NCBI GenBank assembly: GCA_009691195.1
Contig: SHVA01000020.1
Span: 1 to 44,268 of the forward strand
Length of the DNA stretch: 44,268 nucleotides
Direction of reading: 5' to 3'
Source: Solirubrobacterales bacterium
Lineage (GTDB): Bacteria; Actinomycetota; Thermoleophilia; Solirubrobacterales; 70-9
A program made the position numbers and the translations under genes. Below are positions 1 to 8,829 of this stretch, piece after piece (within the stretch, counting starts at the first letter, position 1; every line of letters starts with the position of its first letter). A model generated the notes under the pieces. The model was not told the DNA's origin. It was given only the letters and a program-made list of their open reading frames with translations, and made no database searches.

Positions 1-1
1 G

Positions 2-1057
2 CGGGCGCTCGGCATCTGGGCGGCGGTCTCGGCGGTCGCGCTCGCGATCGGCCCGGCGGTCGGGGGCTTCCTCGTAGACGCCGACTGGCGGCTGATCTTC
101 TGGATCAACATCCCCGTCTCGATCGCCGGGATCGCGATCATCCTGATCGCCGCGCCCGAGTCTCGCGACGAGGAGGCCGGCCGCCAGGTGGATTTCCCGG
201 GCCTGCTGACCCTCACGATCGGCCTGGGAGCGGCGGTGCTGGCGCTGGTCGAGTCCGACGTCTGGGGCTGGGACGACCCGAGAACGCCGGCGGTGCTGCT
301 CGGGGGCGTAGCCATGCTGGCCGCCTTCTGGGTGATCGAGCACCGCGTCGAGGACCCGATCATCGACTTCAGCCTGTTCCGCAGCCGCCCATACCTCGGC
401 GCCACGGCGGCCGCCTTCGCCCTCGCCGCCGCCTACTGGACGGTGATGTTCTACCAACCGCAGTTCCTCCAGGAGATCCTCGGTAAGTCGCCCGTCTCCG
501 CCGGATTGCTCGTGCTGCCGATCACGGTCCCGATGATCGCGATCTCCCCCTTGAGCGGCCGCCTCATCGCCCGCTTCGGCGCCCGCAACCTGATGACCAC
601 CGGGCTGCTCTGCGGCGTCGCCGGGCTGATCTTCCTGACCAGGATCGACGCCGACAGCAGCTACGCGGCATTGATGCCGGGCTACCTGTTGTTCGGGATC
701 GCGCTGGGCCTGGTCTACGCGCCGATGTCGACGGCGGCGATGGCGGCGATGCCCCGCAGCAAGGTGGGCATCGCCTCGGGGGTGCTGGCGATGGCCCGGG
801 TGCTGGCCGGCGCCGTCGGCCTGGCGCTGTCGGGCGCCGTGTTCGAGTCGCTCAAATCCGACAAGATCGCCTCAGGCGAGGGCGACGCCGTTGCCTTCGC
901 CTCGGCGCTCGGCGACTCGAGCTGGGTCCTGGTCGCCATCATGGCGCTCGGGACCCTGGGTTGCTGGCTGCTGGTCCCGGCCAAGCCCGATCCCGATCCC
1001 GACTCGGCCCCGGGCGAGCTCCAGCACCGGATGCACAACAAGCGGTTCCACCTCTAG
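2..1057 (+). CDS. DHA2-family MFS drug exporter, 3' part
   Basis: This is the C-terminal part of a 14-TM EmrB/QacA-type proton-driven exporter; the gene begins before the window. The frame is open from base 2 and reads through the family signature after TM5 (GIWAAVSAVALAIGPAVGG) and the WRLIFWINIPVS block, followed by alternating hydrophobic segments up to a short polar tail. A GTG at 188 could be mistaken for a start, but the conserved residues upstream show it is internal. The protein ends with a histidine-containing tail at the TAG at 1055-1057. It converges on the broken carboxypeptidase gene, with a hairpin over the stop codon. The substrate cannot be read from sequence. It is not the other half of the MFS relic near 7.2 kb, because both contain the same WINIPV region. 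Confidence 0.85.
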   Translation, partial: RALGIWAAVSAVALAIGPAVGGFLVDADWRLIFWINIPVSIAGIAIILIAAPESRDEEAGRQVDFPGLLTLTIGLGAAVLALVESDVWGWDDPRTPAVLLGGVAMLAAFWVIEHRVEDPIIDFSLFRSRPYLGATAAAFALAAAYWTVMFYQPQFLQEILGKSPVSAGLLVLPITVPMIAISPLSGRLIARFGARNLMTTGLLCGVAGLIFLTRIDADSSYAALMPGYLLFGIALGLVYAPMSTAAMAAMPRSKVGIASGVLAMARVLAGAVGLALSGAVFESLKSDKIASGEGDAVAFASALGDSSWVLVAIMALGTLGCWLLVPAKPDPDPDSAPGELQHRMHNKRFHL

Positions 1058-1068
1058 CACCAGAGGTG
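1049..1068. terminator. Hairpin between convergent genes
   Basis: A perfect 7-bp inverted repeat (CACCTCT / AGAGGTG) with a 6-nt loop covers the exporter stop codon and ends just before the stop of the opposing carboxypeptidase gene. There is no U-tract, so it may act as a bidirectional terminator or only as an mRNA 3' end structure. Confidence 0.45.
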
Positions 1069-1070
1069 AG

Positions 1071-3655
1071 CTAGCCACAACCGAGCAGCAGGTCCCGGCC
1101 CGTGCCGCCGAAGCAGCGGTCGCGCTGGCGGCCGCCGCTGAGGCGGTCGGCGCCGGAGCCGCCGCGGAGCTGGTCACGTCCGCGGCCACCCGACAGCGCG
1201 TCGGCGCCGGAGTCTCCGCAGACTAGGTCCCTGCCCCTGCCGGCGAGGACCTGATCGGCACCCGAGAGCGCCACGATCACGTCGCGGTGGGCAGTGCCCC
1301 GGATCGCGCCGGCGCCCCGGTCGTCGCCCGTGGTGCCGACGATCGTGGCCCGCTTGCCGTTGCAGCGCTGGGGTGAGTCGGCCGCGGGTGTCCGGCCGAC
1401 AACCACGGTCCGGGTCACGATGTCCTGCGCCCCGCCGTCGTCATCAACCCGCAGGGAGACGGGATAGGAGCCCACCGCGGGGAACGAGCGCTCGGCGCCG
1501 GCGCCGTCGGCATCGTCGAACTGGCCGTCGTCGTCGAGGTCCCACTCCTGGGCCCCGACGAAGCCCGGGCCCGTGTCGGTGGAGTGGGAGCTGAAGCTCA
1601 CCTGGGTCCCCACGAGCGGGGCGCTGGGGGCGTAGCTGAAGCTCGCCAGCGGCGGGATATTGCCCGAGGTGGTGCCGCAGGTTGGGTCCGGCCAGTCGGC
1701 GCTGGCCGAATCGCCGCGATCGACGGCCACCTCGGCGGGCAGGGAGACGCCCTGGCCTTGCTGGGAGCAGGTCATGGTCCAGGTCTCGCCGGGGACGAGC
1801 GGCCTGCTCGAGGGGTTCACCTGCCAGCTGTAGGCGCCCGAGTCGGGCACCCGCAGGGTCGTATCGAGGACGTCGTGGACGCTGAGGCCAGGTTGGCTGG
1901 TCGGCGAGTCGAACTCCTTGTGCAGCCTCAGTGTGGCGCCGGGGGGTGCCGTCCCCTCGATCACCGAGTGCTCGCTCGGGTCGGCTGCGCGCTCGCCGGC
2001 GATCAGGAACGCCTCGCGTACCCCGAGCCCGGCGTGGGTCGCATCGCCGAGGTACTCCTCGACGACCGCGTCCTGGTAGTCGCCGTGGAAGTTGGTCCCG
2101 CGGGCCTCCGGCGTGTAGCCGTACGTTCCCTGAGCGAAGTAGTTCCAGTCCTCGGTGGCGCCCGTGATGTCGCCGAGCGTCTCGTAGCGGAGCTCGGAGC
2201 TCCAGCCGGTGGCGGCCGCCATATCGTCGCCGAGGTCCTTCATCGCGGCCTCGTCGGGGCTGGTGGCGATGACGCCGTCGAAGCCGGGCTGGCGCAGCCA
2301 CTTGCCGTCGTCGGTGAAGGTGTGGCCGGTGATGAAGACGGTGGGCTGCAGGTGCGAGCTGAACCGGTGGACCGCCTCCGACTCCGGCTCCGAGAAGGGC
2401 TCGGACCCGCGGTAGCCCTGTGAGGAGGGATCGGCGCTCGACCCCGAACCGCCCCAGTAGTAGCCGTAGTTCCGGTTGAGGTCGACCCCGGAGTTGGTCC
2501 GCATCGCACACGGCAAGGATGCGGAGGCCGCGAGCGTGGGCCTGCAGTTCCTGCGCTTTTAGGCGGCCTGGTCGTTGCTGCTGAGGGGAAAGGTGGCGAC
2601 CTCGTCATCGTCGGCCGGGCTGGTGCCGAAGCTGCGCGAGGCGATGAAGCCGTCGACGTTGATCACCGGGAGGACGAAGACGCGCACCGAGTCCAGCAGG
2701 CTGGTGATCCTCGGCGACCCGCCGACGTAGCCGTTGACGAGCTGGTGGGCGAACTCCATCGGGAACTCTCCGCTCGGCCACTCTCGCGCGTGGTGGAGCC
2801 CCATCTGCAGATACGCGGGGCGGCCATCGTCGCGACGGTCGACCTGCGAGGCGATCTCGATCCCCTCGATCGGGCGCCCCTCGTAGGTGGTGCCGATCAC
2901 GACCGGGCGCACCAGTCCCGGGTGGCTCTCGGCGAGCTGCTTCATCTCGGTCGTGTAGTCCTCGTAGACCCGGTAGCTCTCACGGCCCGTGGGCAGGCCC
3001 GAGGTGCCGGCCGCCGAGGCCCGGCGCTGCTCGGCGCTGCTCGGCGCGCCGCGCCGACCTGTCCCGGGCGGCGAGGTCGGGGACGAGGGTCCGCGAGTCG
3101 AAGCCGACCGAGCCGAGCAGGTCGCGCTGGGCATCGGAGTAGAGCGCGACCGTGGCCGCCCCCGAGGAGACGTCGTCGGTGACGTCGAGGCCCAGCCGCT
3201 CGAGCCGCGCGACATCGGCAGCCCCTGAGACGGGGACGGACTCGAGCGATGCCCGGGCCCGCCGCCGGCCGGCTGGCGGCGGCCTGAAGAGATCGAGCTC
3301 GACCGGGATCTCAGCCCGCGGCCCGCCGCGCCGGCAGGCCTGGATGATGATCCGGTCGTCGGCCTCGACCCAGATGCCGATCTGCTCGGCCGAGGCGAAG
3401 CTGGTCGATGCGGCGACCGCATCCGCCTCGCCGACACGGAAGGCCACCAGGTCCCAGTCTGGCTTCAGCCCCCCCTCGAGCTTTGCGGTGAGCAGGCCGG
3501 AGGCGGGCGCCATCCAACCCGTGCGAGCCACGCCCGGCGTTCCGCTAGCGAGCGGGCCCGACTCGCACGAGCGCGACACCGCATCCGGGGCCCGCAGCGT
3601 GCGCGTGTCAGCGGCGGCGGCGGGAAGCAGGCAGCCGAGGACCGCAAGCGACATC
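1071..3655 (-). pseudogene. Secreted M14 zinc carboxypeptidase with PKD and RTX modules, broken
   Basis: The three in-order pieces make one secreted metallocarboxypeptidase. The N-terminus has a short signal peptide (MSLAVLGCLLPAAAA), with GGGGAGAG placed 5 nt before the ATG at 3655; an ATG at 3669 is an alternative. The catalytic domain keeps the zinc pair (HHAREWPSGE), the substrate-binding NRN (SGVDLNRNYG), a third zinc His (ITGHTF) and the catalytic Glu in YTPEARG. A PKD-like domain and glycine-Asp RTX-type repeats (GADALSGGRGRDQL) follow. Two lesions break it. A 10-bp tandem duplication at 3022-3041 shifts the frame; removing one copy restores it exactly. An in-frame TAA at 2559-2561 stands where the upstream and downstream parts share one frame, and a single change to TAC (Tyr) would mend it. 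It is either a young pseudogene or an assembly artefact. Confidence 0.75.
3022..3047. repeat. 10-bp tandem duplication causing a frameshift
   Basis: CGGCGCTGCT occurs twice in a row, followed by a partial third copy CGGCGC. It lies inside the carboxypeptidase coding region. One extra 10-bp unit is exactly what separates the two reading frames that encode the N-terminal and catalytic parts. Confidence 0.75.
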
Positions 3656-3796
3656 AGAGCTCTCCCCATCCCCCCGCACGGGTCGAAGCTACCACCGAGG
3701 GCTGCCGTCCCTCGGGGAAGCGACCGGCTGGCAGTGCAGCGCGAGCTCGCGGCGCTCGCCGGCCATAGAATTGGCCGGTCAGCTTTGGGGAGGGCG

Positions 3797-5230
3797 ATGA
3801 GAGCCAGTGACGACCAGCGCGTTTGCGTGATCGGGGCCGGGGCGTCAGGGATCGCCGCATGCCAGGTCCTGGGCGCTCGCGGGATCGCTTTCGATTGCTT
3901 CGAGAAGGGCTCGGACATCGGCGGGAACTGGCGCTACATGAACGACAACGGCGTCTCATCCGCCTATCGCTCGCTTCACATCAACACCTCGCGCAGCCAG
4001 ATGGCCTACGCGACCTTCCCGATGCCCGACGAATACCCCGACTACCCCAACCACTTCCAGATCGCCCGCTACTTCGACGACTACGCCGACCACTTCGGGC
4101 TCAGGGACAGGATCAGCTTCCGAACCGAGGTGATTTCGGTGGTACCGGAAGGCGCCCCCGGACGCGACGCGGAGGAGGCGCCGTTGGATGCCGGCTACGT
4201 GGTCGCTTGGCGGGACGCCGACGGCAACCAGGGAAGCGCCACCTACAGAGCGGTGCTCGTCGCCAACGGCCATCATTGGGACGCACGCTGGCCCGAGCCG
4301 GCCTTCCCCGGGTCGGGCTCCTTCGGGGGCGAGCAGATCCATGTCCACGACTACAAGGAGCGCGAGGTGCTCGAGGGCAAGCGGGTGCTCGTGCTCGGCA
4401 TCGGCAACTCGGCGACCGACATCGCCGTGGAGGCATCGCTGGTCGCGGACGCGACCTTCCTGGCGATGCGTCGCGGCGCCTACATCGTCCCCAAGTTCAT
4501 CAACGGCCGCCCCACCGACGAGGCGTCGCCGGCCATCTTCAGCCGGCTGCCGCTCGCCATCCAGCGCCGCTTCTTCATGCGGGCGCTCCGGGTCTCACAG
4601 GGGGACGTGACCAACTACGGGCTGCCGGAACCCGACCACAAGCTGCTCGAGGCACATCCGACGGTCTCCTCCGACCTCCTGCCGCGCCTCGGTCAGGGCA
4701 ACATCACCGTGAAGCCGAACATCGCCCGCTTCGAGGGCCGAGACGTCGTCTTCGACGACGGCAGCCGGGAGCCGATCGACCTGGTCGTCTATTGCACGGG
4801 ATACAGGATCAGCTTCCCCTTCTTCGATCCCGGCTTCGTCTCGGCCCCCGGCAACCGGCTTCCGCTCTACCGGCTGGTCGTCCACCCCGACCATCCCGGG
4901 CTCTACTTCATCGGCCTGGCCCAGCCTCTCGGGGCGATCATGCCGATCGCGGAGCTGCAGTCGGAATGGGTCGCCGACATCCTCGAGGGCGCCTGCGAGC
5001 TGCCGGGCGCCGAGAGGATGCGGGCCGCGATCGAGCGCGAAAAAAAGCGGATGGCGAAGCGCTACGTCGCCTCGTCGCGCCACACGATCCAGGTCGATTT
5101 CGACCCCTACATCAGGGCGCTGCAGAAGGAGCGGCGGGGCGGGTCCCGCGTAGTCCCATCAACTCGTCGAGCTGCTCGCCGATCTCGACGCGCGCAGCCT
5201 GATCAGAGGGATCGAGAGGCTCCCCGCTGA
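3797..5230 (+). CDS. Flavin-containing monooxygenase (FMO/Baeyer-Villiger type)
   Basis: The 477-residue protein is a two-dinucleotide-domain monooxygenase that would use NADPH, FAD and O2 to oxygenate a heteroatom or ketone substrate. It has an FAD Rossmann motif at residues 12-18 (IGAGASG), an FMO-type fingerprint (FGGEQIHVHDY), an NADP Rossmann motif (VLGIGNSATDIA) and the C-terminal ATG-like block DLVVYCTGYR. The start is the ATG at 3797, preceded by GGGGAGGG; the open frame upstream to 3152 is only antisense to the carboxypeptidase. The last 40 or so residues are Arg-rich and overlap the end of the convergent sulfatase by 119 bp, so this tail probably is a readthrough extension past the family's usual end. 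The true substrate is unknown. Confidence 0.85.
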   Translation: MRASDDQRVCVIGAGASGIAACQVLGARGIAFDCFEKGSDIGGNWRYMNDNGVSSAYRSLHINTSRSQMAYATFPMPDEYPDYPNHFQIARYFDDYADHFGLRDRISFRTEVISVVPEGAPGRDAEEAPLDAGYVVAWRDADGNQGSATYRAVLVANGHHWDARWPEPAFPGSGSFGGEQIHVHDYKEREVLEGKRVLVLGIGNSATDIAVEASLVADATFLAMRRGAYIVPKFINGRPTDEASPAIFSRLPLAIQRRFFMRALRVSQGDVTNYGLPEPDHKLLEAHPTVSSDLLPRLGQGNITVKPNIARFEGRDVVFDDGSREPIDLVVYCTGYRISFPFFDPGFVSAPGNRLPLYRLVVHPDHPGLYFIGLAQPLGAIMPIAELQSEWVADILEGACELPGAERMRAAIEREKKRMAKRYVASSRHTIQVDFDPYIRALQKERRGGSRVVPSTRRAARRSRRAQPDQRDREAPR

Positions 5231-6809
5231 AGCGGTGAACGAGGTTCTGCGCCTCGTTCGGGTCACGCTCGAGGTCGTACATCTCGTACTCGGTGGGACG
5301 CTTGCCCTCAGGGTCGAAGTAGAAGGCGTACTTGTGGCGGTCGGTGCGGATCGCTCGGATCCGGTTCGGCTGGCCCGGGACGTTCTGCAGGGCGGTGGCG
5401 GCCTGATGGTCGTCGAAGGTGAAGTGGACCGAGTCCTGGACCGAGGGGGCGGGGGAGGGGTGCTCGACGATCGGGGCGAGGTCGATCTCGGCAGCCTCGA
5501 GGGCGTCGCGGTCGGGCGCCGCCTTGTCCGCCAGCACCGGCGAGAGGTCCTCGCCGCGCAGCTCGGGCCGGTCGCCACCGACGCCGGCGAGCGTCAGCAC
5601 CGTCGGCAGCACGTCGACCAGGGCGCCCATCGCCTCGGTGCGCTCCGCCTTGGGGAACAGGACCGGGTTCGATACGACCAGCGGCACCCGCAGGGTCTCC
5701 TCGTAGGTGTTGAACATCTTCTGGCGCAGGCCCCCGTGGCTGAGCCCCATCTCTCCGTGGTCGGCTACCCGCACGATCACGGTCCGCGAGCGCAGCGAGG
5801 AGGGATCCCCGGCGTCGCCGAGGGCGCCCAGCACCCGGCCGATCTTCTCGTCCACCACCCGGTGGAGGTGCGCGTAGAAGTTGACGTATTCGAGCTTGGC
5901 GCGGGTGCTGCGAACCGGGCCCATGTATGCGGTCATCCCCATCTGCATAAGGGTGTGGACGACGGGCTTGTCGGAGAGGTCCTCGTCGATCGTCGGCGGC
6001 AGCCCGACTCCGAGGTCGCGGAAATCCCAGTTGGAGTAGCCGCCGCGCTGGTAGGCGGCCGGGTAGCCGAGCACGTCGTGGGGGTTGACGAGGGAGAGGA
6101 CGAGGCAGAAGGGCTCGGGCAGCTCCAGGTCGCCCAGGAACTCCTCGGCCTGGCGCGTGTAGTCCTCGTCCCAGCCCTCGCCGAGCGAGCCCGCGTTGCC
6201 GCCGCCGAAGTGCGCGGCCTTGGCATTCTCGCCGGCGTCCGGCGGAACCCAGCCCTTGAATCCGTAATCGCGATCCAGCTTCTCGGCGTCGCCCTGGGTC
6301 CAGCCGTTCAGCAGCGGCCCACTGCCCTCGGGGTGGGTCAGGTGCCACTTGCCCCGGTAGGCGACGTGGTAGCCGGCGTCGCCGAGCAGGCTCGCCAGGT
6401 TCGGCCTGCCGGTCGGCAGCACCGGTTCGCCCCCCGACTTCGGGCCCGCCTGGACGGCGCCGCGAGCGAATTGCTTCAGCACCCGTCCCCGCGGCGTCCC
6501 CGGCTTGCGCAGGATGTCGACCACCTTCCCGATCACAGCCGGCGTCTGCGAGCTATCCGGCCTCAGCTCGTCGCCGGTCAGCGTCAGCGTCACCCCGTGT
6601 TGTGAGGGGTAGAGCCCGGTCAGCAGAGTCGCCCGGCTCGGCGAGCACATCGCGGTCGAGCAGAACCCCCGCTCGAAGCTGAGCCCGGTGTCGGCCAGCG
6701 CCGAGTCGTTCGGCATCAGCTGCCGCAGCCAGCCCGGCTCCTCGGGCCAATGCTGCGGGTAGCGCTGCTGGTCGGTGATCAGCAGGAGGATGTTCGGCGG
6801 CCTTGCGAT
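5112..6809 (-). CDS. Sulfatase family hydrolase, start codon in doubt
   Basis: This is a type I sulfatase (alkaline-phosphatase superfamily) that would cleave sulfate esters after conversion of an active-site Cys to formylglycine. The signature CSPSRATLLTG is intact. The N-terminal strand with the metal ligand (NILLLITDQQRYPQ) is encoded upstream of the first ATG (6716), so that ATG cannot be the natural start. No ATG, GTG or TTG lies between this strand and an in-frame TAG at 6822-6824. An ATC at 6807-6809 sits exactly where a methionine would give MARPPNIL, about 10 nt after AGGA. It may be a start codon mutated from ATG or a rare ATC start. Metal-binding DHGEMG and C-terminal sulfatase features are present. 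No export signal is seen. A formylglycine-generating enzyme is not in the window. Confidence 0.75.
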   Translation of the reverse strand: MARPPNILLLITDQQRYPQHWPEEPGWLRQLMPNDSALADTGLSFERGFCSTAMCSPSRATLLTGLYPSQHGVTLTLTGDELRPDSSQTPAVIGKVVDILRKPGTPRGRVLKQFARGAVQAGPKSGGEPVLPTGRPNLASLLGDAGYHVAYRGKWHLTHPEGSGPLLNGWTQGDAEKLDRDYGFKGWVPPDAGENAKAAHFGGGNAGSLGEGWDEDYTRQAEEFLGDLELPEPFCLVLSLVNPHDVLGYPAAYQRGGYSNWDFRDLGVGLPPTIDEDLSDKPVVHTLMQMGMTAYMGPVRSTRAKLEYVNFYAHLHRVVDEKIGRVLGALGDAGDPSSLRSRTVIVRVADHGEMGLSHGGLRQKMFNTYEETLRVPLVVSNPVLFPKAERTEAMGALVDVLPTVLTLAGVGGDRPELRGEDLSPVLADKAAPDRDALEAAEIDLAPIVEHPSPAPSVQDSVHFTFDDHQAATALQNVPGQPNRIRAIRTDRHKYAFYFDPEGKRPTEYEMYDLERDPNEAQNLVHRFSGEPLDPSDQAARVEIGEQLDELMGLRGTRPAAPSAAP

Positions 6810-6866
6810 CGTCGCGGAATCCTAGAGCGACGTGGAGCCCATGCCCCGCCAGCTCATCGGCGCGCC

Positions 6867-6989
6867 CTAGACGACGATGAGAAGTGCGACTGCGGCGATG
6901 ATGCCGATGGTCATCCCAACGCCATAGACGAGTACGAGCCTGCTGAGCGCGATGGGATCGTTCGCGAGACGTTCGATCATGGTTGTCAT
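6867..6989 (-). CDS. 40-residue single-span membrane protein
   Basis: This short gene begins at an ATG at 6989 with GAGAGG placed 6 nt upstream. The product starts with a short polar stretch (MTTMIERLANDPIALSR), then one continuous hydrophobic segment of about 22 residues rich in Val, Ile, Gly and Ala, and stops directly after LLIVV. It lies upstream of, and in the same direction as, the sulfatase gene, about 57 bp before that gene's in-frame TAG, so it could be cotranscribed. The function is unknown. The ribosome site and one clean TM helix argue for a real gene, but its length means conservation has to decide. Confidence 0.55.
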   Translation of the reverse strand: MTTMIERLANDPIALSRLVLVYGVGMTIGIIAAVALLIVV

Positions 6990-7177
6990 CTGGTGCCTCT
7001 CTTTCTCATGCCGACGGGGTTAGCTGGCGGGCTCGCGCTGAAAGAGCTGCGCTACGGGCGGGTACTGTCCCGATTCGCCCCAGGGAGTTGAGCTCCCACT
7101 GGGTCCCCCACTCCCCCCGCCGAGGCGAGGGAATTAGGCATGTGCAGTTGACGGAACTCACCCTACTGGGTTTCTAG

Positions 7178-7566
7178 GACGAGGCTCAAGACCCTTCCGT
7201 CGCCCTGCCCTCCATCGGTGACGGCCTCAACTTCACCCAGGAGAACCTGCCCTGGGTGGTCAACGCCTACGTCCTCACCTTCGGCGGCTTCCTGCTGCCC
7301 GGCGGGCGCCCCGCGGACCTGCTGGGCAGGCGCCGGGTCTTCATCTCTGGCCTCGTCGTGGTCGCAGTCGCCTCGCTCGCGGCGGGATTCTCCGAGACGG
7401 AGGGGCAGCTGATCGCCGCCCGGGCGGCGCCGGCGGCGTCCTGCTCGGCGGCATCCTCACCGACGGGCTCGGCTGGGAGTGGGTCCTGTGGGTGAACATC
7501 CCGGTGGCCACCATCGCCGCCCTGCCGGCCCCGCGGCTGCTCGCCGAGAGTCGCTCGGAGTCATAG
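7178..7566 (+). pseudogene. Relic of a DHA2-family MFS exporter
   Basis: The segment shows the N-terminal part of a 14-TM exporter: VALPSIGDGL, then NLPWVVNAYVLTFGGFLLPG, GRPADLLGRRRVFISGL and ETEGQLIAARAA. It then jumps, with a change of frame near 7425, to GGILTDGLGWEWVLWVNIPV and APRLLAESRSES, where a TAG ends it. The block that normally links these (TM3 to TM5, roughly 50-60 residues) is missing, and everything after the fifth or sixth helix is gone. Upstream of VALPSI, a TAG at 7175-7177 interrupts the degraded first helix. Large deletion plus frameshift means a true relic, not a sequencing error. Confidence 0.7.
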
Positions 7567-7570
7567 ACCC

Positions 7571-7840
7571 GGTGACGCCGGCGATGGCGCTCTCGCAAGC
7601 GAAGGCGCCCTGGCGGCTGGTGTTCCCGTAGGCAAGCGTCCTGGGGGCGCTGCGGGTCGTGTCGCCGGCGCAGACGAACTGGGCCGTGAGGGGCCGACGA
7701 CCTCGATCCCCCCGCCGAAGTCGAGCTCGCACGGCTTGGGCTCAGGCGGCGTGTTCCAGTCGTGGTGCCCGATGTCGCAGCGGGCGACCTCCCGGCTGAC
7801 GTAGCAACCGAGTTCCCGGAGGGCAGCGAGAACGCCTTGG
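7571..7840 (-). pseudogene. Relic of a DUF6636-like secreted protein
   Basis: Read on the minus strand, the segment gives LGCYVSREVARCDIGHHDW and TPPEPKPCELDFGGGIEV, then after a one-base frame change QFVCAGDTTRSAPRTLAYG and GAFACESAIAGVT. Cysteine spacing and the CELDFG / FVCAGDT blocks match, from memory, the DUF6636 family of small secreted actinobacterial proteins. Both the beginning (signal peptide and SGNIGC-like part) and the final segment after GVT are missing, and the fragment abuts the MFS relic tail to tail. The family assignment is from recall; the coding nature of the segment is what the sequence shows. Confidence 0.5.
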
Positions 7841-7860
7841 GTGCGTCGCGGGGTGGGGCG

Positions 7861-8799
7861 CTAGCGCGGGCCGCGCAGGAGGCGCTTGCGCGCCTCCTCC
7901 CGGGAGTACTCGTAGGGCTCGGTCGTCTCGATGAAGTCGGTCAGCTCGTCGACGATGCGATCGGGGCGGTCGAGCATCGGCCAGTGGCCCGATCCCTCGA
8001 GCTCGACCAGGCGGCTGTCGCTGATGATCTCGTGGGCGTTGCGCGCGTGGGCGACCGGGATGATCGGGTCGTCGGTTCCCCAGATGAGCAGCGTCGGCAG
8101 CTGGTCGGCGAGGTAGAGGCGGTCGAGCGCGCTCACCTTCTGGCCGTCGGGGCCGATCACGCCGCGCATGGTGTCGAGGAACGCCTCGCGGGCTCCCTCG
8201 TCCACGAGCGAGGCGTAGCCCCTCGCGAACTCGGCGAGGTCGGGCCCCGCCTGGATCCCGATCTTCGCCGCCACCGCGCGCACGGCGTCGCCGGCCTTGA
8301 CGAAGTCCTCGCGGGCGAGCAGCGGCAGCACCCACTCCGAGCCGGGCAGGGTTGCGGCGCGCAGCAGGGGATGGACCTCGGGGCCGAGCCCGCCGCTGGA
8401 TACCAGCACGAGGCGTTCGGGGAACTCGGGGAAGAGGTAGGCGAACTGCAGCGCGATACCGCCGCCCAGCGAGTGGCCGACGACGGTGCCGCGGTCGACG
8501 CCGAGCGCTGCCAGCAGGTCGCGGGTGCCGGCAGCGTAGGCACCCAGGGAGTAGTCGCCTCGGGGCTTGGCCGAGCGGCCGTGGCCGAGCAGGTCGGGCG
8601 CGATCACCGTGTAGCGCTCGACCAGCCGCGGCATTACCAGCCGCCAGGCCTCCGAGGTGGAGGTGATCCCGTGCAGCAGCACCAGCGGCGGGCCCGAGCC
8701 GGCCATGCGGTAGCCGACCGCGTGGCCGTGCAGCTCGATCTCCCGCAGCTCCATTGCCACGGCGGTGGCATCCGTCCTGGTCAGGGTGCTCGTGCTCAC
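7861..8799 (-). CDS. Alpha/beta hydrolase
   Basis: This 312-residue alpha/beta-hydrolase fold enzyme carries the oxyanion motif LLHGITSTSEAW, the nucleophile elbow GHSLGGG, an acid in the WGTDDPIIP block and the catalytic His in EGSGHWPML. It starts at a GTG at 8799 with GGGAGG 4 nt upstream. The gene lies 30 bp downstream of the acyl-CoA dehydrogenase gene on the same strand and is likely cotranscribed with it, under the TetR operator further upstream. The C-terminus is basic (EARKRLLRGPR). The context suggests an esterase, lipase or acyl-CoA-linked hydrolase; the exact substrate cannot be told. Confidence 0.85.
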   Translation of the reverse strand: MSTSTLTRTDATAVAMELREIELHGHAVGYRMAGSGPPLVLLHGITSTSEAWRLVMPRLVERYTVIAPDLLGHGRSAKPRGDYSLGAYAAGTRDLLAALGVDRGTVVGHSLGGGIALQFAYLFPEFPERLVLVSSGGLGPEVHPLLRAATLPGSEWVLPLLAREDFVKAGDAVRAVAAKIGIQAGPDLAEFARGYASLVDEGAREAFLDTMRGVIGPDGQKVSALDRLYLADQLPTLLIWGTDDPIIPVAHARNAHEIISDSRLVELEGSGHWPMLDRPDRIVDELTDFIETTEPYEYSREEARKRLLRGPR

Positions 8800-8829
8800 T
8801 GCGCCTCCCGTGTCGTCGGGCCTGCCCCG

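Noticed and set aside
2559-2561. Stop-codon recoding (readthrough or special amino acid) in the carboxypeptidase
   Set aside because: It is TAA, there is no recoding structure, and a separate frameshift is present in the same gene; mutation or error is simpler.
3152-3796. N-terminal extension of the flavin monooxygenase
   Set aside because: Antisense to the carboxypeptidase; the ATG at 3797 has GGGGAGGG and directly precedes the FAD strand.
7079-7103. Hairpin GGGAG/CTCCC as terminator or riboswitch
   Set aside because: Only a 5-bp stem in decayed DNA, without a T-tract or an adjacent intact gene to regulate.
2-7566. The exporter at the left edge and the MFS relic at 7.2 kb as two halves of one gene split by an insertion
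   Set aside because: Both contain the WINIPV / WVNIPV region, so they are different paralogues.
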